Below are positions 26,101 through 40,713 of a DNA stretch of 64,000 nt, piece after piece. Origin of the DNA: Salticus scenicus (lineage: Eukaryota; Arthropoda; Arachnida; Araneae; Salticidae). Numbering within the stretch: the stretch's first letter is position 1; the number at the start of each line of letters is the position of its first letter. Both the position numbers and the translations under genes were made by a program. The DNA is taken from the NCBI GenBank assembly GCA_963930645.1, contig OZ005648.1:156139035-156203034 (forward strand), read 5' to 3'. The notes beneath the pieces are model-generated. The model made no database searches. It was not told where the DNA came from and saw nothing but the letters and a program-made list of their open reading frames with translations.

Positions 26101-29100
26101 ATGAAGGCTATATCTCAGATTCTATTGTATATTATTGCAAATAACTTTGTATATGACAGTATCATTATGAAACATTATGTGGAATCAATTTCAGTGCATA
26201 TAGCTAGATAGGTGACGCTCCTGTATTATATAAAACTTGGTATATGAGAGGGCCATTTTAAAACAATGTACTGAATCAATTTAAGTGCATATGAGCTGAT
26301 AGGTGGCGCTGCTGTTCGGTAATTACTCTGTGAATAGGAAGACAACATCTATTGAAAGGCCACCTATCTGGAGAGCCAATTTTCTGTCGCACGATAGGTG
26401 CCTCCCTTAGGGAAATTCAACTGTATATATACCTGTGAACAACGGATATGAAGATTAATTTTTTCTTAAGAATTTTCCTTCAGGTTCTCTGCACATATAG
26501 GCCGTGGGCCATAGGTTGATATCGTTCAAGTCCGTTTCAATCATCGAGGGGCAATTTCAAATTAATGTTAAAATTAAAAGAATATTCTATTATCTACGAA
26601 TTCACAATGTTCTGGTCTGAAGATGTGCACATTATTTAAAAATTAATTAAATTAATTCTACAAATTTGACATTTCTGCGGTCCTGCTATTCTACTTACAC
26701 TTAGAGATAGTCAAATTATCTACTCATTCATTCGCTTATCCTCCAATCAAAACAGTAATTTCCTTTTCTCTGTTATTTTTAACCCAATGACAGCTGCTGT
26801 TACGGCGCGCGCTAGCACTTGATATGTTTTGTTTACGTTTATTTATGTTTACATTAGCTTGAGTATTGTTGACATTTTCATGCAATTCCATTATTGCTTT
26901 CTTTTTGTGTATTTTTAAGTAATCTTTACATTTCATATTATGTGAGAAAATTGTTTATATATCGGGAATGAGGTAAATTAAAAAATGTAGTATTTTTCTC
27001 AAATAAGATGTAAAGTTTCTCTCGACATCATTATCTTACGTATTATTAACATTTTGATCGAATTCTTTTATTACTCTTTTTTTCCCTTTATTTTTAAGTA
27101 GAATTATTGCAGGTTATATAATATCAGAAGAAATTACTTATTGTTTATACATCGGAGTTGAGATACCTTCAAATGTGACGTGTTTTTCTCAAATAAGCTG
27201 GGCTGATGTGAGATTGTTTGCTGATCAGCGGAAAATTTTAAATGTTCGTGAAAGAAAAATATCTACCGATTTGCTTCTTCAAATTAATGAACTGTCTAAA
27301 CTGTCTTTAGATAACAACATAGGCTGCCATAGAAAATGTTACACAGTAAGTTTTACTCTGACATGTAGCTAAATTACTACCAAAGCGTCAGTGGAGGCTT
27401 CCATATCCCTTTCCGACCGAAAGCGTACATTTGTACGGTTTAGACATCCATGACATCCACTCACATTTTTGCATCTGGAACAGTCGTATGTAATAAAATC
27501 AGGAAAAATAACGATCGAGGTAATTAGCAGAAAGTGTAAAGTACAATTTTCAATCAACAAATGTTGGTTATAGTCCATATGATTCTTTTAGTTTGCAAAA
27601 AAAAAAAAGAGAAGAATGTAATGCTTTAAAGTAAAAATGTTCCCGGTCTTAAAGGGATATAGAGACTCAAAAAAATTTTGGGTTCTGTTTGTGTGTCTGT
27701 TTCTCGTGTAATAGCGGCCGCAAAAATCACGCTATTGGCTTGCAATTTGGTACACATGCTAATGAACCACGCGTAATGAGTATAGTTTAAGTGTGTATTC
27801 CATTTATTGTTCGTGTACAGGGACACACCAAAGTTTTTTTTTTTTTTTTATTTTTTTATTTTTATCATTACGGCCTATGGACAGAATTTGTACAGCGATA
27901 GCGGCCGCAAAAATCCCCGATTGACTTGCAAATTGGTATAAATGTCCAGACTCTGTATAAAAATAATTGTGTAATTTTTTTTATATTTAGATTATTCATA
28001 GATCGTGTAGAGGGATACACCAAAGATTTTCTTATCATTATGGCCTATGGGGTGAATTTCGTTTAAGTGAATTTTATCTTCGTTAATCTGTATTCAACGA
28101 AATTCAATTAGTGTACATTATTGAGATGCTTAAATTTATGATTTCTGTAGAAAATATGTGTACTTAGGCTTCATAATTAATGTACAGGACCTTACAAAAG
28201 TATTCCGACAATGTCATGTAATCATCCAAATTTTGTTAAATTTCGAACATAGAATAAGTTGAAATGTTTTTACTGCTGTTCTTTTACAGAGAAATACGAA
28301 ATAATTTCATAACATTACAATCTATAGGCAAATTTTTACCCTAAGCGCATTTTAACGTGTTTATGCTGCATTTAGTGGAATTTACATATATTATAAACAT
28401 ATTTAAAAGCATATTTTCTCGCTCTAAAAAAAAAAAAAGTTATGTATAAGCTAAATTTATTTACCGGACCACACAAAAGAATTCCGATAATATTCGATAA
28501 TCATTCAAATGATGTCAAATTAGGTTGAAATATAAGGGAGTTATAATTAATTAGGTGTATCATTTTTAGTGGTGTATATAATAACGGTGACTCCGTTTGA
28601 GGAACACGCAAAAGAATATTGTACCATTATCCTACAGATGGTATGTAATAAAAATATATTTTAACATGGTTACACTAAATATAATGAAATGTTATTAGAA
28701 TGTTTAAAAGCCTGTTTTTCTATGAGAAATTTTGCGATAGAATTGGTAATTAGTTTAAAGAGTTATACAAAATAATTCCGATATGTTATGTAGTCTTTTT
28801 GCAGGAAATTTGGTATGTTTTTATTATTTACAAGGAATTAATAGAAGAATGTTTCTAGGAAAATATATTAATATACATATGTAGAGAGATAGATATAGAC
28901 AGAGATATACAGCGGAAAGTTGAAGGGGAGTGGTAACCCCCGTCAGAAATGTATCTGTTTATGTAGCGAGTCGTCATATATATGTATACATATATATAAT
29001 AAAGAGAGAGAGAGGTGCATGTTAGAACTCACCCGAAGAGACAGAAAACGAAACATTTGTATTAGATTAGGGAGCAAACTGATGTTATTTCTAGAATTAA

Positions 29101-30367
29101 GTTAAAATGGAGCTGGACTGGGCACTTCCAGAAGAAATGATGATACGTTGACTACCACTCCTATTTTGGATACCGAGATAAAACAAAAGACCGTGAAAGA
29201 GACCAGTGTGTTATTGAAGAGATAAAATTGTGATGTTTGGAAGAGAGAATGGAGAAGAATTGCAGAATACAGGGCAGATTGGAATCACCTAAAAGGGGCC
29301 TTTATCCTGCAGTGGATTGATAAAGGTTGAAATTGATTATGATAATGATAGATATAAATATGGAATTAATAAAAACTATCAATGATCTAATGAGTGATGA
29401 AAATAGGACGTTGAGGCTCCTGATCTGCAGATCCACTAAATATTAATATTTTCCCTTTTTTAGTACTTTTTCTCAGGAATATGCTTTTAGCACTTGTGTG
29501 CAAGATATTTTAAAATTTATTTAACGAATCACAGTATTATGAGAAATATATTACACACTGCTTTAAACCAGCATCCTAAATGCGAACTCAATTCCTTCAA
29601 ATTGAAATCAATTTTCCAAATTTATGTGCAAAGTTTACTTCCAGAACATTTGATATTTTCATTACCTATGTTAAAAAGAATATATTAGCAACATTTTCAG
29701 GTTGCCCCCGAAAAGTTGAAACGAACTTGTTTTTAAATGACATTTTTAGCTTATGGCCCACGGTCTAATATTTTTTTCTGTGGAAAGAAAATATTATGCA
29801 CTCAGAGAATGGCACGATGGCCTCCAAAACCACGAGGAGTACTAACAAATGGAATGGTACAAATATTAACAGTAATATTATTAATAATATTGCAGTTTTT
29901 GATAATATCCATATAATAAATTCTCCCTGTATAGTGCCCCCCTGTCAGGGAGGTGGTGTCCCCCCGTCGGGGAATTTCTGGTGCCACTACTGTTTGAAAT
30001 GTCATTTCAGAAAATTTTGGAGTGGAAGGCTGATATTTTATACCAACTATGTGAAAAATATGAGAGCCGGGAATCGAACCAGGGCCTTCTGCTTTACGTG
30101 TGGATGCTCAAACCATTGAGCTTTGAAATGTATTTTAAATATAAATAAGTCTTTAATTAAACATGTTTTTAAATATACATATTTTAAAGTGTCTTCTTAA
30201 CAAATTGCTTAATCTCATTTTTGTTTGTAGGAATGCAGTGTGATAAACCAGGTGACCATCCAAGAAGGGTGGCATTATTCTTGACTCGATAATTCTTAAC
30301 CACTTTTGACCAGTGTTATAGGAGTTGCTATGCCCTGCCCCTTTTCAAAAAAAAAAAAAATATATAT

Positions 30368-30405
<38 letters not shown>

Positions 30406-33400
30406 GTATATTTATTGTTTCAGACGCAAAAAAGCCTTTCTTTAATAAAAAGTTCTTTAGTTATATCTAGCACTGTGGGCAAATTAATAACGATGTGTAC
30501 TTTTATAATAATAAAAATACTTAATATAACTTTTTCCTTTCTTTTGACCAAGTGATAACTTTGCCCTTTCAAAGATTTTTTTAATTTTAATTCTTTGTCA
30601 TTTGACTGTCATTTATAATGAGAATCATTAAGGAAATGACTAGTCGCAATGCTCGCCCCCCCTCCCCCCCCCAAAAAAATAAAAATAAAATAAAAATAAA
30701 AATAAATAAAAAATAAAAAAAAATCCAAAATCCTGATTTTTACTTGCTCTGTGAATCATACTACTGCTAAACTTTGGTAATAAATTTTTCTTTCTTTTTT
30801 ATTATTATTTAATATCAATAACTGTGGCACCATATACGAAAAAACATGATGCAGGTTCAAACAAGCCTAAAACATGCTGTGAATATTTTCATATGGTTAA
30901 CTGATTTTATCAGTATTTGCTCCCTATATTGTTAATTTGCTGAATATATGTTCAATGTTTTTATCGATCACTGCAATAGAAGATAATCACTGTGCTGATA
31001 ATCTTTTAAAACTGTCAAAACCTTATACAATTTACACATTTTTGTTATAGTCATTCTATATTTTTAATATAAAATAAGTGAATATACAGTTATTTTAATG
31101 TTATTTGTTAACAGTTAAGTTTGAGTTATTTATTGATTCATATGTCTTTCAATTAGCTCACATGTGTAGAATTGAGCATTTTGGAAGAAGAAAAAGGAAT
31201 AACTTATTTTAGTTCTGGTGTTTGGTTAGGTCACACATTACATGTTGGAGATTGTGTTTTTATTAATCCTGATGCATATAGTTATGACTATGTAAAAGAA
31301 ATTGAAAGTAAACCAAATACTGTGAAACAGGTATGTTGATGAAAATAACTTTTATTATTATTTATACTGCATTTATTAATTCCCCCCCCCCCCCTCCTAC
31401 CCTCTTATTTAATTCCAAATCTTAACGTGTGTGAAATATTTGGTATTTATTCATATGATTATTTATGTTATAGTTATTGGCTGTTTTAATATTTGCTGAA
31501 TGATATAGTGTGATAGTTTGTCGTTTTAGTTTACTGAACGTTATTTCTACAATCTGTCATAAGCTGTTAACTATCTATATCTTTTTTAAATTGCAAATTG
31601 ATTAGACTAATGGCCATATCGCATGACAGATTTCGCGTTGCTTTTTACAAAACACATGATCAACTCTTCTGAAAGCTTGTTGAAAAAGTTGATTCCCCAC
31701 TGACCTTGAATCTTCCTCGTATGCTGCCTTGTTGTGTTTAATAAAATGTTGCCCAAAATCTCTCGTGTGATATTGTCAAGCAACACATCTTTTAAACCCT
31801 TTAATGTTCATTGATTTTGCACTGAAACCAAACATGTAAAATTTTTTATATAACAGTTTTTCATTTTGTTGTTGTTTTAATCGTTTTTTAAACTCTTGTC
31901 CCTTTTCTGTTCAGTAGATAGTAGCATTACTCTAAAATTTAACAAGTGGTGTTTCAGATTTGAATTCCTTAGTAGGCTCAAATGAAATTTGTTGCTTTGA
32001 TGATGCATCTTTCATTCTCAGTGTTTTTGCCTGATGAAGGCTATGCTGTTATTTCAACCTGAAAACATTGTTGCAGGTTTTTGCAATTTATACTGTGTGT
32101 TTATAAAGTTATTTATTATTTATTAAATTAATTGTTATTTGAATTTAATCATGTTAATATATACATGTTCCAAGCTGAAAATTTCTCAAAAATTAAAAAA
32201 TGTTAATTTTTCTGTTTATGATCAGCCATATCCAATAGCCATTTTAAAAATTAGTTTAGCAATTTTTAATAGAAAATATATTGTGAATGTGAAAAGGTTA
32301 AATATGCAAACAGTGAATTCACATTAAGGCAGACAGTCAAAGGCCAGTGATTTTTGTCTGTATTAACGAGAATCTGTTACAAAAGAAGATCATAAACCTG
32401 AAGATCTAAATGTCAGTATGAAATACATATGTATATATTCATAGTACTAAGAAAGGAAATTTCTCCCTTCAAACATTCTTGTATTAATTCACTAGAAACA
32501 ATAACTGAGGATATCAACATATGCAAGAACAATTTCAAAATGATGATGATGATGATGATTATTATTATTATTTTAATCCAATTTATATTTTAGTATTTAC
32601 TTACAATAATACTTGTATTCATTCATATACTATTTTATGTAGTATATGAAGAAAAACAGACAAATTTCACTTTTTAAATATTAAAACATTTAAATTGAAA
32701 AGATTTTGAGTATTAACTTCTCCTAGAAAAATAAGTTTTGAGGCATTAAAAATTAATAATAATAATAATAAAATAAATACCAAAAAAAAAAAAAAAAAGG
32801 AATATATATGTGTATGTACATCCAACTTAATGAAGTAAATGTACAGATAAAGTGAGATCTATTGCATATATTTTCTGACCTTAGCCAGGAAAACATTGGT
32901 GTTTCAAAATATATAAATATCCTTTTCATTCATCATGATATCCTTTTTAAAGGAATCTGATAACTGTTGTTTTCTTTATAATACAGTGAAACATCAATAA
33001 TACGGAAACCTATAATCTGGTAGCACCAGCAATGATTGGTTATTTGTAGATAACCTTGGAACAGCATATTCGTCAACTTTTAGGGATCGTCAGTAAAGTT
33101 TGTGGATTTTCATTTAATTTTAATGATTGGATGGAGTTTTTTTACAGGTTAAACAAGATATTGACAAAAATTCTGAAAAAGAACAATTTTTTTTTGTCTC
33201 GATATCACAAATAAAAAAAAAAAAAAAAAAAAAAATCAATCCTGTTCTTGATCTTGATGTTGAAAGCCAAGATAAACATGAATGCCAGAAATCTGTTTCT
33301 CCCTGTAAATCTTGCCCTGCGCAACAACAGATGAATTACTTTTATCGGTACGAAAAGAAATTGAAGGTGGAGAATCATACAGTTTTTAGAGGGATTTAAA

Positions 33401-36400
33401 AAGTACCATTTTGTCAGCAATAATCAACTGATGATTGTGCATATGTTAATTATTCAAATGCAAACTAATAAACGAAAAAGAAGGAAGCAAATGAAATTGA
33501 TGGACATGTTTAATAGAATGTAGCACTAATTCCTGATCTTATTTGTTATTAAATGTTTTAATTTAAAATTTTCATCGTTATTATTTGATAAAAAATTAAC
33601 TTATGAGTATTGCTCTTGTATAATTGTTAATTTTTAATTTTTTCAAATGTTATTTCAATTATTTTTGTTTTTGATAAAGGTTTCTATACATTTTTTAAAA
33701 TTATTTCTTTGAATGCTATGATTGATCAATGATTGCAATGCAGTTTCCAAACACGTATAATTCGGAAAAATCGGTAATCCAGCATCTGTTTCCTGTTGAT
33801 GCTGGATTATCAATGTTTCACTGTAGTTAGAAATTTACAATATATAAAAAGTTTTTAAGTGTTTGGTCTTTTATTAGTTTTTAACTTTCCAGTAGTCACA
33901 TCATCATTTATTTTACAAGCAAGTACATTATAAATTTTACGAACAAAACCATATTATTGCGTAAGTCTCATGAAAAAATGAACAAATCTATTTCATCCTG
34001 AAAGAAGACTTGCGTAGAAGAATAAATATTTCCTTCAAAGAATTCTATGTAGCATCTAAAAAATATTGCATTTGGGTTTTGTAAGAAATATTGCATTTTA
34101 CTTAAAATTTGTGTAAGTGTGTTTGCTGGAATGTTAAACAATAGAATTTTATTACATTTTTAAGAGTTTCTTTCTTTCTTTCTTTTTTTTTTTTTTTTTT
34201 AATGCCAAACTTTATTTTAATGAAGTCTTCTGTAATTATCCATAGTCAAAATTTAACTATATTAATAAAAAATTAGGTAAAAAAAATTATTAACCCTGTT
34301 TTAATTAGTATGAGCTTTTGATATATTTTTATTGTATTTAAATTTAGGTGGATGAAGAGATGTATCCTGAAGCTTATAGAAAATCAGATTATGTTAAAGG
34401 TTCTAATTTAGATGTTCCTGAACCTTTTAAAATTGGTTATATAACAAAAATCTATCAAAACAACAATAAAAAATCACCAAAACCCCAATTAACTGTTAAG
34501 AAGTTTTACAGGCCAGAAGATACTCATAAAAATGTTGACTATAATTATCAGCTTGATTTGAATCTTCTTTACTGGAGTGATGAAGGTATGATGTTTTACT
34601 TTATGGTATAAATTAATATTACGTAATACTAATATAATTCAATATGGTGATTTATTATACTATTTTAATTTATAATACATTTACTTTCTGCCAAATCACA
34701 GACTAAATTTTGTATATTTTGGAGCATTTTTATTATAATGTTTTAAATCATTGCTTTTAGAATATCTGTTGAATAGAATTTAAATATGTCATAACCATTT
34801 ATAACACGTTACCTAATATAAAACACCTATTGGAAGTGATGTATTTCACATTGCTTCAAAAGTTGGCAAATATCACTGTTAGATTAAGATTTAGCAAGGT
34901 ATTGCTGAATTTAAAACTTACTTAAAATTATATAAAAGTCAATTTGATGATTAATATAAAATATGTTTAACAATATCTCAGTTATTACCATTACTTTCAA
35001 AACATTTAATATTTAACTGCTTGTTCTGTAAAATATCATCCAGATGGATATATATATATATATAGATATAGATATTTTTTCTTTAATGTAAAAATTAGTG
35101 AGGAAATAGATATCTGGTATCTAGCCTATCCAATTTCTGATGGGATTTCAGATATCAGCCCTAAATATTCAAATATCTAGCACTTTCGAGATAGATATCT
35201 GGTCCGAATATCCTCAGGTGAAATTCCCCTTAGACGAAAATTGGATTTTGAAAATTTAATGTATTTGCCCATTTTGAAAATAGCCAAAAACCAAAAAAAG
35301 TTTGAAAGTTCTTCAGAATGCATTCGGGGGAGGGAGGGCAAAGAATCGTGGAAGTTATAACATTTTTAAACATTTTTAATGTACAACAATGAACTAAACT
35401 TTTTAAAACAACTTTGAACAATTGGAATAAACTAAAATAGTTGATAATAGGTTAGAATAAAAGGAAATCATTTAGCTTTTATTCATAGCCATTCATTCAT
35501 AGCCATTCATTCTTAGCATTCATTTAAATTTTAAGTAATGTAAATTTAATATTTAAATGATTAAATTTAGGAATGCAATGATTAACAAAACAACAATCAT
35601 AACAACAAGGTATGTTATTGAAGTAGATCACACTGTTTTTTTTTTTTTTTTTTTTTTTTTAATTATATAGTTGAGATCTTGAGGAGCTAGAATCCCTAAA
35701 ATTAGTAGAATATTTTATAAAATGACAGTAAAAAATATTATAGGTAAATATTTTTTCTAATCATGATTGTTTTTATTACTACAGACAACTTTTTATCTAA
35801 TTTTCAGAGGCAACAATTGAATTTACTAAAATTGAAGGCAAGTGTTACGTAGTATATAGTGGAAATCTTATTGAATCTGTAGAAGATTATTCAGAAAAGG
35901 GTCCTCATCGATTTTATTTTAATGAAGTAAGAATATGTTAATTTTGTTTTACTCATTTGTTTATTCTTATTTAAACTTGTTTTAATTATTTTATTATTTT
36001 TCAAATACACTGAATTACAGTATGCTGTTCTCACATTTCATAGTACTTATTTTTTATAATAGATTTAAATTTTAGTTTTGGTAAAGTTTTTTTTTTGCGT
36101 TGTGTGTTCATTGCCATGAGCATCAATTAATCACTGTTTTTTTATATCACTTTATAAACAAGGATTTAAAAAGAAAGAAAAATAGATTGAAATCGCTTTT
36201 TCAATCGAGCAGCTTCAAATCGCTGCTGTCTTCCCTAACTGCACCATGTTGGATTTGGGACTCCACTGCTTGTGTGGCATCACCTTAGCCAAGCACTTCA
36301 ATGTAGGTGCTTATCAGACCACAGACAGCTCTTATACATGAACGTAATTGTTAAAAATTTTAATAAAGTTAAGAAAAGATATTATCACATTGAGAGAATG

Positions 36401-39240
36401 TTTCTCATTTGAAACATTCCAGTTAAAAAAAAAATCAGGAACAGTACTTCTGTATTAAAATCACAATTATATATACATCATATTGAATCATGTGATATAA
36501 TTCACATACTTGCCAACTTTTCCGGTTTTCCCGGAAGACTTCCGGTTTTTTAACGTATCTTCCGGTCTTCCGGACAGATGATGAAATCTTCCGTTTTTAA
36601 AACAATCGCGGTATCGTTCGTTTTAAAAAGAAAACCCAAATGTTCTACGAAAACTCCTGATTCCCAATCTTTTTCCATCCATAACATAAATGTCAATATT
36701 CATTTCAAACTTGCTTTATGAGATTCTAGAACATGTAAAGAAATAGAATTGTTAAATATTTCTTCCTGATGTAATTATTTTTTGCCCTCCCCCCCTCCTT
36801 TCATTTATCTCAAACTAGTGATCAGCAATCAAATGTTCTGCAGAAGTCTTTTGTTTCCTAATCTTTATTCAACTGCAACATAAATGATAATATTAATATT
36901 AAACTTCTTTCATTAGATTTTAGAAGTAGAGTTGAAAGAGTTTAATATTTCTTACTCTGTAATTGTTTTTGTACCCCCCCCCCCCCCCCTTCCCCAGATT
37001 TTGATCAATGATCAATTCTAGAAACTATAAAGTAATGGAAGTGCTCAATATTTCTCATGTATGTAATTATTTTTAGATCTTCATTGCTGAATTTAATGAA
37101 TCTGTTTATTTTTCCTCAATTAAATATTTGTATGTCATATTTCTACCAAATGTGTAAATGTGGGGGAAAAAATGAATTTTTTCAGGTAGGAAAATTTATT
37201 CCAAATCAATTGAAGAAAATTAATACTCAGTTGGTTTTATGCATGTTTGAAACTGATAATTAGCTACTGCTACTTTTTTTATATGTATGATTAATGTACA
37301 TACACAAAAATCATATTCTATTTATTTAAAAAATTAGTTATACTTTAACTTATCTAAGTTTTTTGTCTATTGTTAAATAAATTTCTTACAGATTCTGTTT
37401 TGTAGATATTTATGTGTTGAAGAGGAATAACTTCATTTAAAACTTTTATATATTTAGTATAATCAATCTATAGTATAACGTTTTTATAGATTGCTTCTAA
37501 ATATTAAAATTGTAAAACTGTATTGTTTATTACGTCAAATAGGGGGGGAAAAAAACTTCCCTTTTTTTATAAAATCTTCTGGTTTTTCAACAGAAATCTT
37601 CCGTTTTTTTCTTAAAATTGGTTGGCAAGTATGTAATTCAGAATAATGAAAAATAAATAGTATAGTAACTGAGATGCAGATGGTTAAAATGAAAAAACAC
37701 AAAATTTGAGAAAATAAAAAGAGAAAGAATGAAAATAACAAAAAAAAAACAAAAAAAAAACACACACACACACACATCTACAAGGTCTAAGCTACGTCTC
37801 TGCCAAGTTTTGTACCTCTGCTATCAATAGTCTGAACTTCAGCAAGCATCATATTTTTTACATAGTTTGTATAAAAATTCAACTTTATACTCCAATTTCT
37901 CTAAATAAAATAAACACATCTGAATTTTTGCAGCTAAACTATTTAAATATTTTGAATGTGATTTACTACTTCACTTGTTTTATTTGTAATTAACGTTTTA
38001 AACTACAGTAAAAGCTCTGCTCACTGACATTTAACTAACCAGAAATCTCGTGTATCCCGAAAATCTTCCAAGTGTTTTTTATTTTCCCCCTCTTTAAATG
38101 GCAAAGAACTCATACTCCCCTCCTCCTTTCCTTTCTAAACAACAGGCAGATGATGAGCCTCTTATAGCTAGCCACTCTCTCCCTGTTTACCTTTAGTGAT
38201 TGCGCATTCAATATGGCACTGAGAGAAATACAATCTGCTATTTTGGAGAACTGTTTCCATTCTGCAATTATCACAGTTATCCAACTTAGAGCCGAGTGCA
38301 TTCCTCTGCTAATGACATCATAGACCTTGTCATAACAACTGAGAAAAAAGGAAGAACTATTTTTTTATTGTTCATTTTTGATCAGCCATAACAAACCATT
38401 TCTGGCATTTTATCAGATTCACCTGTCTTACTATTTTTTTCCATTGATTTATTAAAACTTGTACAGCAATATCTAACAAATTATGATGTTTTAAAAGCAG
38501 AATCTATGAAACACTCATCTTGTAACCAGATTTGTGCTGATCCTGAATCTCTCAACTCTGAAATCAAATATCTTATAGATTTTTACAGGAACAAGAACAC
38601 AATGAAAAATTTTTTATCATTATAATCTATGGGCTCAAATTATTTTATGCTTAAGAGAGTTATATTAAATGGAGAAAAATATTTAAACACCTTATTATAG
38701 TTTTCTCTATTGTTTATTTAACGACTTCTCTTACTTTAATTTATTAATACACCCATTAATTAATGTTCATTAATTACTTAATGTTCGTTACTTAAAGAAA
38801 AGTCGAGTGGAGCCACTCCAGATTTTTAAATTTATATTTGAACTTATGAAGTTTTATTTTGTATTGCGTTTGATCATAATGTTAATTAACAGTGCTCTGT
38901 TTTCCCCCAATATTTATAATGTATAAATTAGGATTCTACATAGTCATTAAAAAGTCTTCTGGAAGGCCTTAAAAAGTTTTTGGAAACTTCTTACTTTTCT
39001 TTATCACAAATGCGTACACACCATGTCAAAGCAATTACTCATTTCAAAAAATTATTTGACTGATATGGAACCAACAAAATGAATAAATATTATTTATTTA
39101 AGTAATTACATGAAAGCTGGGGAGAATATTTCACTGCTTCCTTCATTTCCTATTAAAGAATAACTTTCACTCCAACAAATAATCCAGTTTCTGTCTGTAT
39201 TTTATTGGCACATTGCCAGAGATATGACTCTCTCTCTCTC

Positions 39241-39272
<32 letters not shown>

Positions 39273-40679
39273 GCGTGCAAATAGATAAGATGAAAACGTT
39301 AGTTATTTAATATGATTATTTCAATAATATATTACAATGTGAATAGGTTCTTATGCAATAACAGTATAATTTATTATGTTACATAAAATAATGCCCATCT
39401 CTAATCTATGTACGCAGTAGGTTAGAACTTTATATTTGTAAGCTCAAAACAATTGTCTTCACTGGGGAAAAAAAAAAAAAAAAAAGTTTATAATTTTTTT
39501 CACCAAAATTATTTGGATTTTTCTTGATATTTCTTTAAATATTTTACATTGTTTTACTTTGTGAAAATGAAATTATATGTTTTTTACAGACCTTTGGTAT
39601 CATCATCGGTAGTCTCACTATATTTTCGTAAACTTATACTGAATTTTGTTTATTGAAATTATTTTACACCTAATAAATCTTTTACAAACAGTTAAATTAG
39701 TGTTTTTAGGTTTGGCTTATTTTGGTGATCACTTTAAATTCCTATGGGGTAGTGAAAGTGTTAATAAATAACACACTAAGTTTTTCATGCTGTTAGAAAT
39801 CATCGAAATATTGTAACATTATATATTATTATCATATTATACAATATCATACAAATTATTGCACACATTTTAATTACATCTGCTGAAAATCATTTTACTT
39901 TTCTACATGTAAACGTTTTATTCGATAATCCATTTGTAAAGGAAATTTTGAAATATGCAAATGAAATTTGTTTGTAATCCATTTGTAAATAAAATAAAAT
40001 AATAGATTTATTTTAAATCTAAATGTTATAATTTGCCCTTATTTACTTAAAACAGTATATCAAAATGCTCCTAAAAATTTTATAAAGAAAACCTAACTAA
40101 TCTTTCTTGCTTAAAAACAGTTTTATAGCTATCAAAATCTGTTTAGCTATACCATGATCAAGCTTAAATTCTACCACATAATCTTCTCTAATGTATTTGA
40201 GTAAAATTTAATATGAAATTTATTTTTAAGTTATTTTACATTATCTCACATTTTCAGCTATTTATTAGTTCCTTGGTCTAATTAAAATCAAGCTAAAACT
40301 GGGGCTCCCTTCAACTGCCAATTCACAAAATTTTACTTCATAAAAAAAGTCCCCTTCACAAAATTCCATTTCCAAAATGGGGTTTTACATTAAATTCCCT
40401 TTCATAAAATACAAATTTATGTGAAATGGGCCTCTTCATAACATTTGAATTAAAGAAAGAGCCCTATTTACAAAATTTTGAGTTATAAAGATGATTCTTT
40501 ATAAATTTATCTATGTTTTCAGTATTATCTATAATAATAATTTTAAATAATTGCTTATACATGGTTCAATGAAACAGTAATAACTTGATATTAAACATAA
40601 AATAGAAAGCTCTACTGCTCAAATGGAAGGATTTACATGATACTCCCCCCCTCCCCTCACAAACACATGCACACATTCA

Positions 40680-40713
<34 letters not shown>

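Noticed and set aside
33127..33399. 90-codon frame within the Tigger-like element as a DNMT1 exon
   Set aside because: No DNMT1 similarity, contains a poly-Lys stretch from a poly-A tract, and lies between transposon ends; exons 8 and 9 already join in frame.
33415..33445. CTGATGA at 33427 as another hammerhead
   Set aside because: No GAAA box or stem II follows within a usable distance.
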